DNA of 64,000 nucleotides from Vibrio syngnathi (GCF_002119525.1 NZ_CP017917.1:310001-374000); one strand, 5' to 3'; counted from the first letter of the stretch, positions 8,258 to 16,790 are shown. The notes: generated by a model from the letters alone, not told the origin. Numbers and translations are program-made.

Positions 8258-10114
8258 ATGTCGCAGCTACCGTCAGATCAAAAGGCTTCACAGCAAGTGC
8301 CTTCTCTATCTCAAATCAATGTATTTCCGGTTAAGTCAGTGGGCGGGATTGCACTCTCTTCTGCTTGGGTCGAAAAACAGGGCCTTACCTTCGACAGACG
8401 TTTTATGTTGGCGTTAGCTGACGGCTCAATGGTGACGGCACGTAAGTACCCTAAAATGGTCAAGGTATCTTCTAGCTTGCAACCAGACGGTTTGATCTTC
8501 ACTTATGAAGGTAAACAACCGTTGCGTTTAAAATACGCGAACTTCAAAATGCAAGAAGCACCAGCAACGGTGTGGAAAGACAGCTTCACGGCATACACGA
8601 CATGTGATGAAGCCGATGATTGGTTCAGTGATGTGTTGGGCGTGCGCGTTGAGCTACTGTTTTCTGGCGAGCAATCGAATCGTGTTCGAGAAAAGCTCGG
8701 TCATAATGTGAGCTTTGCCGACGGTTACCCAATGTTAGTGATCAGCCAAGCCTCTCTTGATGAACTCAATCGCCGCAGCCCTGAAACCCATTCAATGGAT
8801 CAGTTCCGCACCAACTTTGTTGTTTCCAACACAGAACCTTTTGCTGAAGATAGCTGGAAGCGTATCCGAATTGGTGAGGTTGAATTTGAATCCGTTAAGC
8901 CTTGTGAACGATGTATCCTAACCACGGTTGATGTCGAGAGTGGCGAGCTTAGAGCGACAAAAGAGCCGCTTAACACCTTTTCTTCATTCCGAGCCAACGA
9001 GCGCGGTGGCGTTTTCTTTGGCCAAAACCTTGTGGCTAAAAATGAAGGCTTAGTCAAAGCCGGTGATGTTGTTGAAGTATTAGAAACTAAAGAAAAAGAG
9101 CACTACCAAGATACATGGGTAGAATCGCTACACTTGACTTGTGTTGAACGCGAAGAGATCGCTCGTGATTTTACGACGTTCTGGTTAGAGCCTGCGAAAG
9201 AGAACCACTCACTACCAAATTACCAGCCAGGGCAACATCTACCGATCGAGATGGTGATTAATGGCGAGAAGATTTCTCGTCGTTACACCTTATCTTCTAG
9301 TCCATCACGCGCAGGTCGCTTAGCGATTTCAGTAAAGCGAGTAGACGATGGTCAAATCTCTAACTGGTTGAATGATCATTTCCAAGTGGGCGACACGCTA
9401 GTTGCTCAAAATCCAGATGGTGCTTTCTATCTAGAAGAAAACCCTAAGCATCCACTATTGCTTTTGTCTGCAGGCAGCGGCATTACTCCAATGCTGTCGA
9501 TGCTTCGTTATTTAGCTGATCATGATCAGATCGATGATGTGGTTTTCTATCATCAATGCAGCAGCGAAGAAGACATTCCTTATCAAGCTGAGATTGATAA
9601 GATCGCCTGTGAACATGCGGGTCTTCGTGTGATTTATTCATTAAGCCAACCAACCAAAGAGTGGGATGGTTTATCTGGGCGCTTGAGTGTGTCGCATGTC
9701 GCTAAAATTGAAGAGTTACACAAGCGCCAAGCATTCGTGTGTGGCCCTGATGGCTTTATGGATAATGCAAAGAAACTACTGATTCAAATGGGGCTCAATC
9801 CTCAACATTACCACCAAGAAGCGTTTGGTGTCGCTCAATCAACCGAAGAGACGGTGAAGCAGCTACAGTTAAGTGTCAACGGCTACCTGTTCGAAGGTAA
9901 TAATCAATCAACCTTGCTAGAGCAAGCTGAATCGGCGGGGGTGTCTATTGCATCAAGCTGTCGTGCCGGTTTCTGTGGTGCTTGTAAAGTGACCCTTGAG
10001 TCAGGTCAAGTTCATCAACCGGATGTACCAGCGCTGCAAGAACATGAACGCAATATGGGTCAGATACTGGCGTGTTGCAGTGTGCCTCAAACGGATATCG
10101 AAGTTGTTGATTAA
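8258..10114 (+). CDS. MOSC domain / ferredoxin-reductase / 2Fe-2S ferredoxin fusion
   Basis: Multidomain redox protein, about 618 residues from the ATG at 8258 (an upstream ATG at 8189 has no ribosome site). Order: MOSC N-terminal barrel plus MOSC domain, with the likely molybdenum-ligand Cys in KPCERC (about residue 214). Then an FNR-type reductase: FAD motif RRYTLSSS (about 341), pyridine-nucleotide motif AGSGITPML (about 405) and CGPDGFM (about 495). Last is a plant-type 2Fe-2S domain, SSCRAGFCGACKV (about 567) with a distal Cys in ILACCS. E. coli YcbX has only MOSC plus 2Fe-2S and reduces N-hydroxylated bases with a separate reductase; here the electron-supply module is fused in. Same activity class inferred. 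Confidence 0.85.
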   Translation: MSQLPSDQKASQQVPSLSQINVFPVKSVGGIALSSAWVEKQGLTFDRRFMLALADGSMVTARKYPKMVKVSSSLQPDGLIFTYEGKQPLRLKYANFKMQEAPATVWKDSFTAYTTCDEADDWFSDVLGVRVELLFSGEQSNRVREKLGHNVSFADGYPMLVISQASLDELNRRSPETHSMDQFRTNFVVSNTEPFAEDSWKRIRIGEVEFESVKPCERCILTTVDVESGELRATKEPLNTFSSFRANERGGVFFGQNLVAKNEGLVKAGDVVEVLETKEKEHYQDTWVESLHLTCVEREEIARDFTTFWLEPAKENHSLPNYQPGQHLPIEMVINGEKISRRYTLSSSPSRAGRLAISVKRVDDGQISNWLNDHFQVGDTLVAQNPDGAFYLEENPKHPLLLLSAGSGITPMLSMLRYLADHDQIDDVVFYHQCSSEEDIPYQAEIDKIACEHAGLRVIYSLSQPTKEWDGLSGRLSVSHVAKIEELHKRQAFVCGPDGFMDNAKKLLIQMGLNPQHYHQEAFGVAQSTEETVKQLQLSVNGYLFEGNNQSTLLEQAESAGVSIASSCRAGFCGACKVTLESGQVHQPDVPALQEHERNMGQILACCSVPQTDIEVVD

Positions 10115-10161
10115 CGACTCGTTAGATCATTAAGAAAAACGCATTCAAAAACATTAAATAG

Positions 10162-10202
10162 AAAAGGCCGGAAGTTCACTCGCATGAACTTCCGGCCTTT
10201 TT
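10162..10202. terminator. Bidirectional terminator
   Basis: AAAAGGCCGGAAGTTCA pairs perfectly with its complement across a 6-7 nt loop. It separates the converging MOSC fusion gene and nadE. Confidence 0.9.
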
Positions 10203-10225
10203 GATTCTGAGACTAATTCTGAAAA

Positions 10226-11056
10226 TTAATCGTAGATCGTTGGGATAGGTTGACGCTTGTGTTGTGTTGCTTTGTAGATGCTCACTAAACGATCGGATAC
10301 GTCTTGAGGGACTTCTTTACCTTCAAGGAAATCATCAATTTGATCGTAAGAAAGGTTCAAGGCTGCTTCATCGGCTTTCTGTGGATCAAGCTCTTCTAGA
10401 TCAGCGGTTGGCACTTTCTTAACAAGTTGCTCTGGAGCCCCTAGCATTGCTGCAAGTTCACGAACTTGGCGTTTGTTCAGGCCAAACAGAGGAGCTAAAT
10501 CACAGGCGCCGTCACCGTGCTTAGTGTAGAAGCCTGTGATGTTTTCAGCTGAGTGGTCAGTACCAATCACAAGACCGCCGACGTAACCTGCAATTTCGTA
10601 TTGTGCGATCATACGAGCACGAGCTTTCACATTGCCTTTCACAAAGTCGATTTTCGCAGAATCTGTTGGTAGTAACCCCGTACCTTCTAAAGCAACGTGA
10701 GATGCTGCGTGAAGCCCATCAACACCCGCTTTAATGTTTACAGAAACTGATTGAGAAGGCTGGATGAAAGAGAGTGCAAGTTGTGCTTCGTCTTCATCTT
10801 TTTGCTCACCATAAGGCAGGCGAACCGCGATGAATTGGTATTCATTGCTGCCAGCGTTTTCATTCAAGCTGTCGATTGCCATTTGTGCTAAGCGGCCACA
10901 GGTTGTTGAGTCTACACCGCCACTGATACCAAGGATCAGTGATTTGCATCCTGACTGTTGAAGTTTCGTTTTGATAAACTCCACACGACGAGTCACTTCG
11001 AAGTGAGGGTCAATTGAAGGTAGTACGCGCATTTCGTCACGAATTAACTGTTCCAT
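10226..11056 (-). CDS. nadE: NH3-dependent NAD+ synthetase
   Basis: 276-residue cytoplasmic enzyme that amidates nicotinate adenine dinucleotide to NAD+ with ATP and ammonia. The N-type ATP pyrophosphatase loop SGGVDS is at about residue 45. GTDHSAEN and [16 protein letters not shown] are family signatures around 165-195, and a [10 protein letters not shown] stretch follows. Length matches E. coli NadE (275), without the glutaminase domain of longer forms. Divergent from the NadD-like gene at 11166, an apt neighbour because NadD makes the NadE substrate. Confidence 0.95.
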   Translation of the reverse strand: MEQLIRDEMRVLPSIDPHFEVTRRVEFIKTKLQQSGCKSLILGISGGVDSTTCGRLAQMAIDSLNENAGSNEYQFIAVRLPYGEQKDEDEAQLALSFIQPSQSVSVNIKAGVDGLHAASHVALEGTGLLPTDSAKIDFVKGNVKARARMIAQYEIAGYVGGLVIGTDHSAENITGFYTKHGDGACDLAPLFGLNKRQVRELAAMLGAPEQLVKKVPTADLEELDPQKADEAALNLSYDQIDDFLEGKEVPQDVSDRLVSIYKATQHKRQPIPTIYD

Positions 11057-11165
11057 TCGTATTCCTTTCCTGCAAGCAAATTAAAAATCTAGTGTTATCA
11101 TACCTAAATCATCCGATTTAAAAACCTCTTTGCACAAGCTTAGAAAGAGAAGGCAGCAATAAATA

Positions 11166-11687
11166 ATGGAAAAAATAGCCATTTTCGGTAGTGCGTTTAA
11201 TCCACCGAGCTTAGGGCACAAAAGTGTCATTGATTCGTTGGCTCACTTTGACAAAATTCTACTCGTTCCAAGTATTGCCCATGCTTGGGGAAAAGAGATG
11301 CTAGACTTTGATACGAGATGTCAGTTAGTTAACGCATTTATTAGCGATCTTTCACTGGATCAAGTGGAGCTTTCTTTGATCGAAAAGAGCTTATTTACTC
11401 CAGGTGAAAGTGTGACCACTTATGCGGTGCTTAGTGAACTTCAGAAGTTACATCGTGATGCGCAACTCACGTTCGTTATTGGCCCTGACAACTTCTTTAA
11501 GTTCTCATCTTTCCATAAAGCAGATGAGATAACGGAACGTTGGTCTGTGATGGCTTGCCCCGAAAAAGTGAAAATTCGTAGTACCGATATCCGCCTTGCT
11601 TTGCAAAATGGGAGCAATGTTGCGAAATTGAGTACAAAGTCAGTTACAAAGATATTGCAAGATGGTGAACTGTATACAATAATGTAG
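11166..11687 (+). CDS. NadD-like nucleotidyltransferase
   Basis: 173-residue protein of the HxGH nucleotidyltransferase fold, resembling nicotinate-nucleotide adenylyltransferase. N-terminal GSAFNPPSLGH corresponds to the GGTFDPPHxGH signature, but the first His of HxGH is Ser (SLGH). VIGPDNF and the C-terminal KIRSTDIR (ISSTxIR-type phosphate-binding motif) are kept. It is shorter than canonical NadD (about 210). It may be a divergent paralogue rather than the main NadD. It sits back-to-back with nadE. Confidence 0.75.
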   Translation: MEKIAIFGSAFNPPSLGHKSVIDSLAHFDKILLVPSIAHAWGKEMLDFDTRCQLVNAFISDLSLDQVELSLIEKSLFTPGESVTTYAVLSELQKLHRDAQLTFVIGPDNFFKFSSFHKADEITERWSVMACPEKVKIRSTDIRLALQNGSNVAKLSTKSVTKILQDGELYTIM

Positions 11688-11709
11688 ATTCACTAATTTA
11701 AGAGGTCTG

Positions 11710-12201
11710 ATGACTATGCTAAAGCGCGCGATACCAGCGACGATGATCATTGCAGCATGCAGTATGCCTGCTCACGCTGATTGTGATTTCTTTAGTTTAG
11801 ATTCGATCATGCTGACTTCTGACGATGAAAATAACTGTTTAGACTTATCTACGAGCCTTGAATCCTTCGGTCAACGTATGATGGAGCTCAGCGGATTAAG
11901 CGAAGATGAACCTGAATCAACGGCAGACTATTGGTCTGATTGGGTTATTCAAAGCAAAGATGCACCTCTATTAACTCAGAGCCTTGAGTCTAACTATGTT
12001 GGTCTCGGTATGTGGTTTCCAGAAGAGCTGGAAGATGAACAGTATGATATGTCGACAGAAGAGTGGTTGATGAACCATGGCCTTCAGCTGAGCATAGGTT
12101 TTGGTGATAAAGTTGAAGGGCAGCCGCGTATGCGCTTTGATTACCGTTGGCATGACTCTAGTGATGCAGACTTAATGATGCAGGTTGAACTGCCATTCTA
12201 G
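11710..12201 (+). CDS. Secreted or periplasmic hypothetical protein
   Basis: 163 residues. An N-terminal signal peptide (KRAIPATMIIAACSMPAHA) has a likely cut after AHA. The mature part is very acidic, with two Cys (DCDF and NNCLD) that could form a disulphide. The C-terminus ends in alternating hydrophobic strands and Phe (MMQVELPF), as in many beta-strand envelope proteins. Shine-Dalgarno AGAGG precedes the ATG at 11710; a second ATG at 11716 is also possible. No family recognised. It follows the NadD-like gene by 22 bp and may be cotranscribed. Confidence 0.7.
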   Translation: MTMLKRAIPATMIIAACSMPAHADCDFFSLDSIMLTSDDENNCLDLSTSLESFGQRMMELSGLSEDEPESTADYWSDWVIQSKDAPLLTQSLESNYVGLGMWFPEELEDEQYDMSTEEWLMNHGLQLSIGFGDKVEGQPRMRFDYRWHDSSDADLMMQVELPF

Positions 12202-12239
12202 ACAGGTGGTTATTAAGCTTCCTCTAGGTGCTAATAATT

Positions 12240-12275
12240 AAAAAAGCCGCAAAAACTCAGTTTTTGCGGCTTTTT
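12240..12275. terminator. Bidirectional terminator
   Basis: AAAAAAGCCGCAAAAAC pairs with GTTTTTGCGGCTTTTT. It is shared by the converging genes ending at 12201 and 12323. Confidence 0.9.
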
Positions 12276-12322
12276 AGTATCTGGCTTGCTAGTTTAAATA
12301 TCAGCCCTGACTTACCGCCAAG

Positions 12323-12949
12323 CTATAAATCTTCACCAAACACGAGCATACACAATTGTTCGAACTCTTCCTCTTTGCCGGAGAATAAGTCATCAATCAC
12401 AAGCGTACGTTTCTGACCTGATTGCATGCGCTTCTTCGCTTCGCGCATTACCATCACCAAGGTGTGCTCTTGCGGTAAGTTAGAGTCATCAACATTCCAT
12501 TGATTGAAGCGCTGAGACAGAGCACTTTCACAAAGCAGTGGTTTAAACGCCAACACTTCTTGCTTGAGCACAGAAAGCATATCTTTAAACGCTTGCTCGG
12601 TATTATTCGCTTTCAGAGTACGAGATTTAGTAAGCTCTAGCTTTTCTAGTAACGCAGAAGATAGGTTCGTTTGGGTGACGTATCCCGCTTGTCTTGGGAA
12701 TGAATCCGTCAAGCGCACTGAAAAGTCGACACGATTAACCTGTGTATTTGGAAAGTAGGTCAATGATGTTAGACAGTCATAGGGAACCCAGACGCTCTGA
12801 CCTGGCTCAACGGCATACTCTTGTTTGCCCAGCTTAATCAAAACCAAACCACTTTGAACCGATACAAGGCTATGTTTGAGTACTTTTTTGCGTGGTGTAA
12901 TCACCAGATGTGAAAAGTAAGCCGATGTATATTCAATAGCGAAGTTCAT
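12323..12949 (-). CDS. Cupin-type AraC-like sensory domain protein
   Basis: 208 residues. The N-terminal about 90 residues look like the arabinose-binding/cupin half of AraC regulators (VQSGLVLIKLGKQEYAVEPGQSVWVPYDC, with the PGQxxxVP turn). The C-terminal half is helical and basic but lacks the two clear helix-turn-helix segments of a full AraC protein, and the total length is short for the family (about 280). Shine-Dalgarno AAGG precedes ATG at 12949. It could be a truncated regulator, or one binding DNA by a divergent C-terminal domain. Function unknown. Confidence 0.6.
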   Translation of the reverse strand: MNFAIEYTSAYFSHLVITPRKKVLKHSLVSVQSGLVLIKLGKQEYAVEPGQSVWVPYDCLTSLTYFPNTQVNRVDFSVRLTDSFPRQAGYVTQTNLSSALLEKLELTKSRTLKANNTEQAFKDMLSVLKQEVLAFKPLLCESALSQRFNQWNVDDSNLPQEHTLVMVMREAKKRMQSGQKRTLVIDDLFSGKEEEFEQLCMLVFGEDL

Positions 12950-13112
12950 AGATAGTACCTTAGTCTTGGGGCGTCAAGATTACCGTTAATCTTAAAGAAT
13001 GCCAATAATAACAGGGCATTTTCGATGTTTCTGGTCTGACCTTGTCAAAAGTATGGGCTCTGTAGCTGCGATAAGTCAAAACAACGCGTAGAATGAGCCA
13101 GCTTTTTATTAT

Positions 13113-14231
13113 ATGAATGAAAAAATGACCTCTCCAACCGATCCATATGTTGATATTCGTCCTTACGGCGATGATGAAATTCCTGCGGCACTAAACCGTC
13201 TTATTAATGATGAAGAATTTATCAGTGCGATCTTGCACTACCGTTTTTCAAACCATGCGTCTTGGTTCAAAACATTAATGAGCCCGATCTTGCGAGTGTA
13301 CTTGAAAATGAAATGGAGCAAGCTGACTAGCGTTGAATCCATTCAAATTGAAGTGAAAAAGTATTTACGCGATACGCTCGCTAAAACCACCAAAGGAGTG
13401 ACATACACAGGTTTAGAGTCACTGGATGCGAACCAAGCGTACCTGTTTGTATCAAACCATCGTGACATTGCTATGGATCCAGCGTTAGTTAATTACGCTT
13501 TGCATCTGAAAAATCATCAAACTTGCCGTATTGCCATTGGTGATAACCTACTAAAGAAGCCATGTGCAACTGAATTGATGCGTCTGAACAAAAGCTTCAT
13601 CGTAAAGCGTTCTCTAAAAGGGCCACGTGAAATGATGAAAGCGCTAGGGCAGTTGTCTTCGTACATTAAGCACTCTCTAGAAACAGGTAACTCTATTTGG
13701 ATCGCTCAGAAAGAAGGTCGTGCAAAAGACGGCAATGACTTCACAGAGCCTGCAATCTTGAAGATGTTCCACGTTGAAGGCCGTAAGCAGAAAATAGCCT
13801 TCCCTGAATACGTGAAATCATTGAAGATCGTTCCTGTGGCTATTTCATACGAAAACGATCCATGTGACACAGCGAAAGCAATAGAGCTTTTTGAAAAAGA
13901 CGTTAACGGTAGTTACGAAAAAGGTGAATTTGAAGATATCGAAAGTATCATTCAAGGCATCATCGGCAATAAAGGGCACGTTCATGTTGGTTTTGGTCAG
14001 GTTATCGACCAAGATTTCGATACGCCTGAAGCACTTGCTCAAGAGATTGACCGCCAGATCCACGATAACTACAAATTATTTCCTGTGAACTTATTAGCTG
14101 CAGAAAAAGAAGACGAGTCGATTACAGCGGCGGTTAAGCAGGAGTTTGAAGAAAAGCTATCGAGTTTGCCACAAGGTGCTCGTCAGTATTTGATCGATAG
14201 CTATGCGAACCCAGTGAAGAATATTGGTTAA
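13113..14231 (+). CDS. PlsC-type lysophospholipid/glycerol acyltransferase family protein
   Basis: 372-residue acyltransferase of the PlsC/GPAT superfamily. The catalytic segment reads VSNHRDIAMDPALVNYAL (about residues 108-125). Counting from the His, the Asp residues are at +2 and +6, so it is not a textbook HX4D. Downstream blocks fit the superfamily: FIVKRS (about 166), IAQKEGRAKDG (the EGxR-type phosphate-binding block, about 196) and VPVAISYE. The C-terminal third is charged and helical. No membrane segment stands out. Such NHRDI-type acyltransferases are probably involved in phospholipid or lipid-like acyl transfer. A later ATG at 13125 is possible. Confidence 0.75.
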   Translation: MNEKMTSPTDPYVDIRPYGDDEIPAALNRLINDEEFISAILHYRFSNHASWFKTLMSPILRVYLKMKWSKLTSVESIQIEVKKYLRDTLAKTTKGVTYTGLESLDANQAYLFVSNHRDIAMDPALVNYALHLKNHQTCRIAIGDNLLKKPCATELMRLNKSFIVKRSLKGPREMMKALGQLSSYIKHSLETGNSIWIAQKEGRAKDGNDFTEPAILKMFHVEGRKQKIAFPEYVKSLKIVPVAISYENDPCDTAKAIELFEKDVNGSYEKGEFEDIESIIQGIIGNKGHVHVGFGQVIDQDFDTPEALAQEIDRQIHDNYKLFPVNLLAAEKEDESITAAVKQEFEEKLSSLPQGARQYLIDSYANPVKNIG

Positions 14232-14276
14232 CGAGCGTTAGTTAGCTTGTAAGTTGATTAGTAACTTGATTGAATT

Positions 14277-14303
14277 GAAAAAGGAGCCTTGGGCTCCTTT
14301 TTT
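14277..14303 (+). terminator. Terminator after the acyltransferase gene
   Basis: AAAAAGGAGCC pairs with GGCTCCTTTTTT with a very short loop. Confidence 0.85.
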
Positions 14304-14341
14304 GTATTTATAGCTGACCAAAAATGTAAGTCACATAATCT

Positions 14342-14409
14342 ATTGATCGCCCAATACCATTGATCTTCCAATGTTTATGATCTCCCAATACTGATGATCC
14401 CCGAATGGA
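14342..14409 (+). repeat. Four degenerate 17-bp tandem repeats
   Basis: Four consecutive 17-bp units at 14342, 14359, 14376 and 14393, of the form attgatcgcccaatacc, sharing tgatc-ccaat. The array abuts the stop codon of the minus-strand gene at 14410 and lies wholly in non-coding DNA. Confidence 0.75.
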
Positions 14410-15009
14410 CTAGCGAGCAACAGCACCACCAAGATCTAATTGGGTCGGCCACGTGGTAATCGTGTTACCACCTAGGTAGATATTGCCTTTGACCGTCATG
14501 GTATCGGGAAATGTTGTAATTGCAGAGCCGCCAATATATAGGTCGCCATCAATCACTATCCCGTTGGGTAGCTCTGTCAAAGGCGTACGAATGACACTCA
14601 GGTCACCTTTGACTCTAAAGCCATTGGGTAGCCTCTGGAGTGGGGTGTCCGTGAGGTTAATAAATCCACCCACTTTGACGCCTCGTGGCCATTTGGTGAT
14701 TTGGCTTCCCATCAAATCGGCATACCCACGAATCTTAATTCCTGCTGCAACGCGAGCTAATTGGCTGTTTCCTGCTTTCAGGCTTCCTTCTACTTCCAAA
14801 CCTTTGGGTAGACGTGTGATCGCAGTATTTTCTATATTTAGGTTGCCATCGACGATCAATCCTGTCGGTAGCGATGTATAGGGCTTATTTCGTAAATATA
14901 AGTTTCCGTAATTATCCAGATGGTTCAATATTTGATACTGATCGAGTGGTTCTGCAGTCACATTTGTTATGGTTAAAGAACCAATAATAAGTACAATTAT
15001 TCGGAGCAT
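14410..15009 (-). CDS. Secreted protein of 20-residue LRR-like repeats
   Basis: 199 residues. Signal peptide MLRIIVLIIGSLTITNVTAE is followed by about eight consecutive 20-residue repeats of the pattern G-x-L-x-hydrophobic-x-x-T-x-I-T-x-L-P-x-G-hydrophobic-x-V-x. Examples are GNLNIENTAITRLPKGLEVE and GDLYIGGSAITTFPDTMTVK. The spacing suggests a solenoid in which each repeat turns once, like leucine-rich repeats. It is exported, so it probably acts in the periplasm or outside. I recognise no characterised homologue. The 17-bp DNA repeats after the stop codon are unrelated to the 60-bp coding repeat. Confidence 0.8.
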   Translation of the reverse strand: MLRIIVLIIGSLTITNVTAEPLDQYQILNHLDNYGNLYLRNKPYTSLPTGLIVDGNLNIENTAITRLPKGLEVEGSLKAGNSQLARVAAGIKIRGYADLMGSQITKWPRGVKVGGFINLTDTPLQRLPNGFRVKGDLSVIRTPLTELPNGIVIDGDLYIGGSAITTFPDTMTVKGNIYLGGNTITTWPTQLDLGGAVAR

Positions 15010-15125
15010 AACAAGCTTCTTATTACGATAGACGTTAACACTATAATGAAAAAATTATTCTCGCATAGTGTTTTACTCATTTGTTGGTCGGTAAAAAAGA
15101 ATAGAACACAATGAAAGGCGAATCT

Positions 15126-15410
15126 GTGATTGAAATAAAGCGTCAAATTCTAAAAGGCTTTGTGATTGTAACTTCTGTATTTTGTTCAGTATCAGCGAAT
15201 GCTAACAAAATAATATCAACGCCTGCTAAGGCTGCAGTCGTCGTCACTCAGAGTGGTTCACAGCAACGAGTTTGTTATTATGATGATAAGGCCTATAGCC
15301 TAGGTGCGGTCGTTGAAGTTTCAGGAGTTTTGATTCGATGTGCTGCAGAAAATGATTTTGAGACCAATGGTGCTCTTGGCTGGATTGAAATTTTAAAAAA
15401 AGACGAGTAA
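15126..15410 (+). CDS. DUF1496-type small secreted protein
   Basis: About 94 residues. I place the start at GTG 15126, because AAAGG lies about 7 nt before it and the product then begins with a compact signal peptide (IEIKRQILKGFVIVTSVFCSVSANA). An ATG at 15111 is the alternative. The mature part has CYYDDKAYSLGAVVEV and a second Cys in IRCAAENDF, matching the short DUF1496 pattern of a paired-Cys periplasmic protein. Function unknown. The stop codon lies inside the terminator stem. Confidence 0.75.
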   Translation: MIEIKRQILKGFVIVTSVFCSVSANANKIISTPAKAAVVVTQSGSQQRVCYYDDKAYSLGAVVEVSGVLIRCAAENDFETNGALGWIEILKKDE

Positions 15411-15424
15411 TAAACTCGTCTTTT
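15395..15424. terminator. Bidirectional terminator overlapping a stop codon
   Basis: AAAAAAGACGAGT / ACTCGTCTTTTA stem. It spans the last codons and stop of the gene at 15126 and also serves the converging gene ending at 15429. Confidence 0.8.
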
Positions 15425-15428
15425 AGTG

Positions 15429-15749
15429 TTATGCGTTTTGGTGCTTATGCTGGCGTGCTAGAGAGCGAGTCTTAAGTTCGAAAATAATCTTCTCAGCGCT
15501 GACTTCAAACTTAAAGCGAGCATTTAATTCTGTGCTTTCTTCTGTCAGTTCTGATGCTTCAAACTCAACGTTGCTAGACACTTGTTTAGCAAGCTCAACG
15601 TACTTAGCAAACTCAGTTTCAATGAGCGCTTTAGAGTTACCGTAAACCGTTACTTCAGCGACATCGTCGCCTTCTTTAATGATGAACCCGATTTCGCCTG
15701 CGCAGCCGCAAGCCTCACATACATCATTGTTACCAATATCTTGGCTCAT
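15429..15749 (-). CDS. YfcZ/YiiS-family protein
   Basis: 106-residue soluble protein of the small YfcZ/YiiS (DUF406) family. The N-terminus has CEACGCAGEIGF, the Cys cluster conserved in the family, followed by an alternating alpha/beta pattern and a basic, His-rich tail. The start is ATG 15749, preceded by a good GAGGATTATTT ribosome site; the longer frame upstream lacks one. Function is not established for the family. Confidence 0.8.
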   Translation of the reverse strand: MSQDIGNNDVCEACGCAGEIGFIIKEGDDVAEVTVYGNSKALIETEFAKYVELAKQVSSNVEFEASELTEESTELNARFKFEVSAEKIIFELKTRSLARQHKHQNA

Positions 15750-16278
15750 AAATAATCCTCTTACAAAGTCTGCGGTTATTCTAGCGAGCAATTTGAACTG
15801 TATCTACAAAAATCAAAATCTTTGAACTAATTTTTACTAGTATGCTATGCTGTTTGATAGGATATTTAGTGAATATGTATATTCGCGACGATAAATATGT
15901 ATGTGATTAATATCACGTTTTCCTGAAGAGGTACGTTATTTATTTGTCAGAATATCATTCACTTAGTTGCGCCAGGAATGATTTTATAAGAGTATCTATC
16001 GCTTGACAGTTATTTATACAATGAATTTTTCGTTGGGTATTTCATATTCTAAGTCGTTATTTAAACTTATCGGCTTAGGGTTGTAAGGTGATTTTCGAAG
16101 AATAATTAGACAAAGTGCCCAAAGAGGTAACACTGTAAAATTGTTCGTACAAAGTATTTGTGGGTATTTAATGGAAATACTTGCGAAAAAATACCTTGCT
16201 CACATAATGCTGATAACGATTTTCATTCTGACTTCATTCGGTTGAGTTAGATGGATTTACAAAGAGAAGAACCTGAAT
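15750..16278. other. Long AT-rich region upstream of luxT
   Basis: 529 bp without a gene. It must contain the outward promoters of the YfcZ-like gene and luxT. I see a TTGACA hexamer at 16003 but no convincing partner -10, so I assign no start site. The length is large for a simple promoter and leaves room for regulator sites or a long leader. Confidence 0.5.
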
Positions 16279-16740
16279 ATGCCAAAGCGTAGTAAAGAAG
16301 ATACAGAAATCACGATCCAGAAGATCATGGATGCCGTTGTAGACCAATTATTGAGATTGGGTTACGACAAAATGTCATATACGACGTTGAGTCAACAAAC
16401 AGGCGTTTCTCGTACAGGTATAAGTCATCACTTTCCTAAGAAAACGGATTTTACTGCTGCTCTAGACGGTCGTATATTCAAGATGTTCATGGAACACATT
16501 GACTTTGAAAATGGCCTTGATGCGTTTTCAGCTAGCTGGGTTGCAGCACTTGAAGATGCTGAGTTCCTAGCGATCTTACGTTTACTTTTCCATCATATCG
16601 TTACTGCTGAGAATGCACATGAGTTCGCTGCAAACGGTATTGATCGCTTATACAAACTGACTGAAACTCAGTTTGGTGATACTAGTGGCAAAGAACTAGA
16701 GTGGTTGATTGGTAAATCATTGATTCATATGAGCCAATAA
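16279..16740 (+). CDS. luxT: TetR-family quorum-sensing regulator LuxT (SwrT)
   Basis: 153-residue TetR/AcrR-type DNA-binding protein. The N-terminal helix-turn-helix reads YTTLSQQTGVSRTGISHHFP (about residues 35-54). Length and N-terminus (MPKRSKEDTEITIQ) match what I remember of LuxT of V. harveyi and SwrT of V. parahaemolyticus. There, LuxT was first found as a luxO promoter-binding protein and later shown to repress qrr1. A qrr gene is present in this window at 57794, so a functional link is plausible. The name rests on recalled similarity, not a search. Confidence 0.85.
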   Translation: MPKRSKEDTEITIQKIMDAVVDQLLRLGYDKMSYTTLSQQTGVSRTGISHHFPKKTDFTAALDGRIFKMFMEHIDFENGLDAFSASWVAALEDAEFLAILRLLFHHIVTAENAHEFAANGIDRLYKLTETQFGDTSGKELEWLIGKSLIHMSQ

Positions 16741-16757
16741 TCAACATGCAATGAAAG

Positions 16758-16780
16758 AAGCTCCTACGGGGGCTTTTTTT
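16758..16780 (+). terminator. Terminator after luxT
   Basis: AAGCTCC pairs with GGGGGCTT (one G-U pair), followed by a run of T. Confidence 0.7.
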
Positions 16781-16790
16781 GTGTCTGCAA

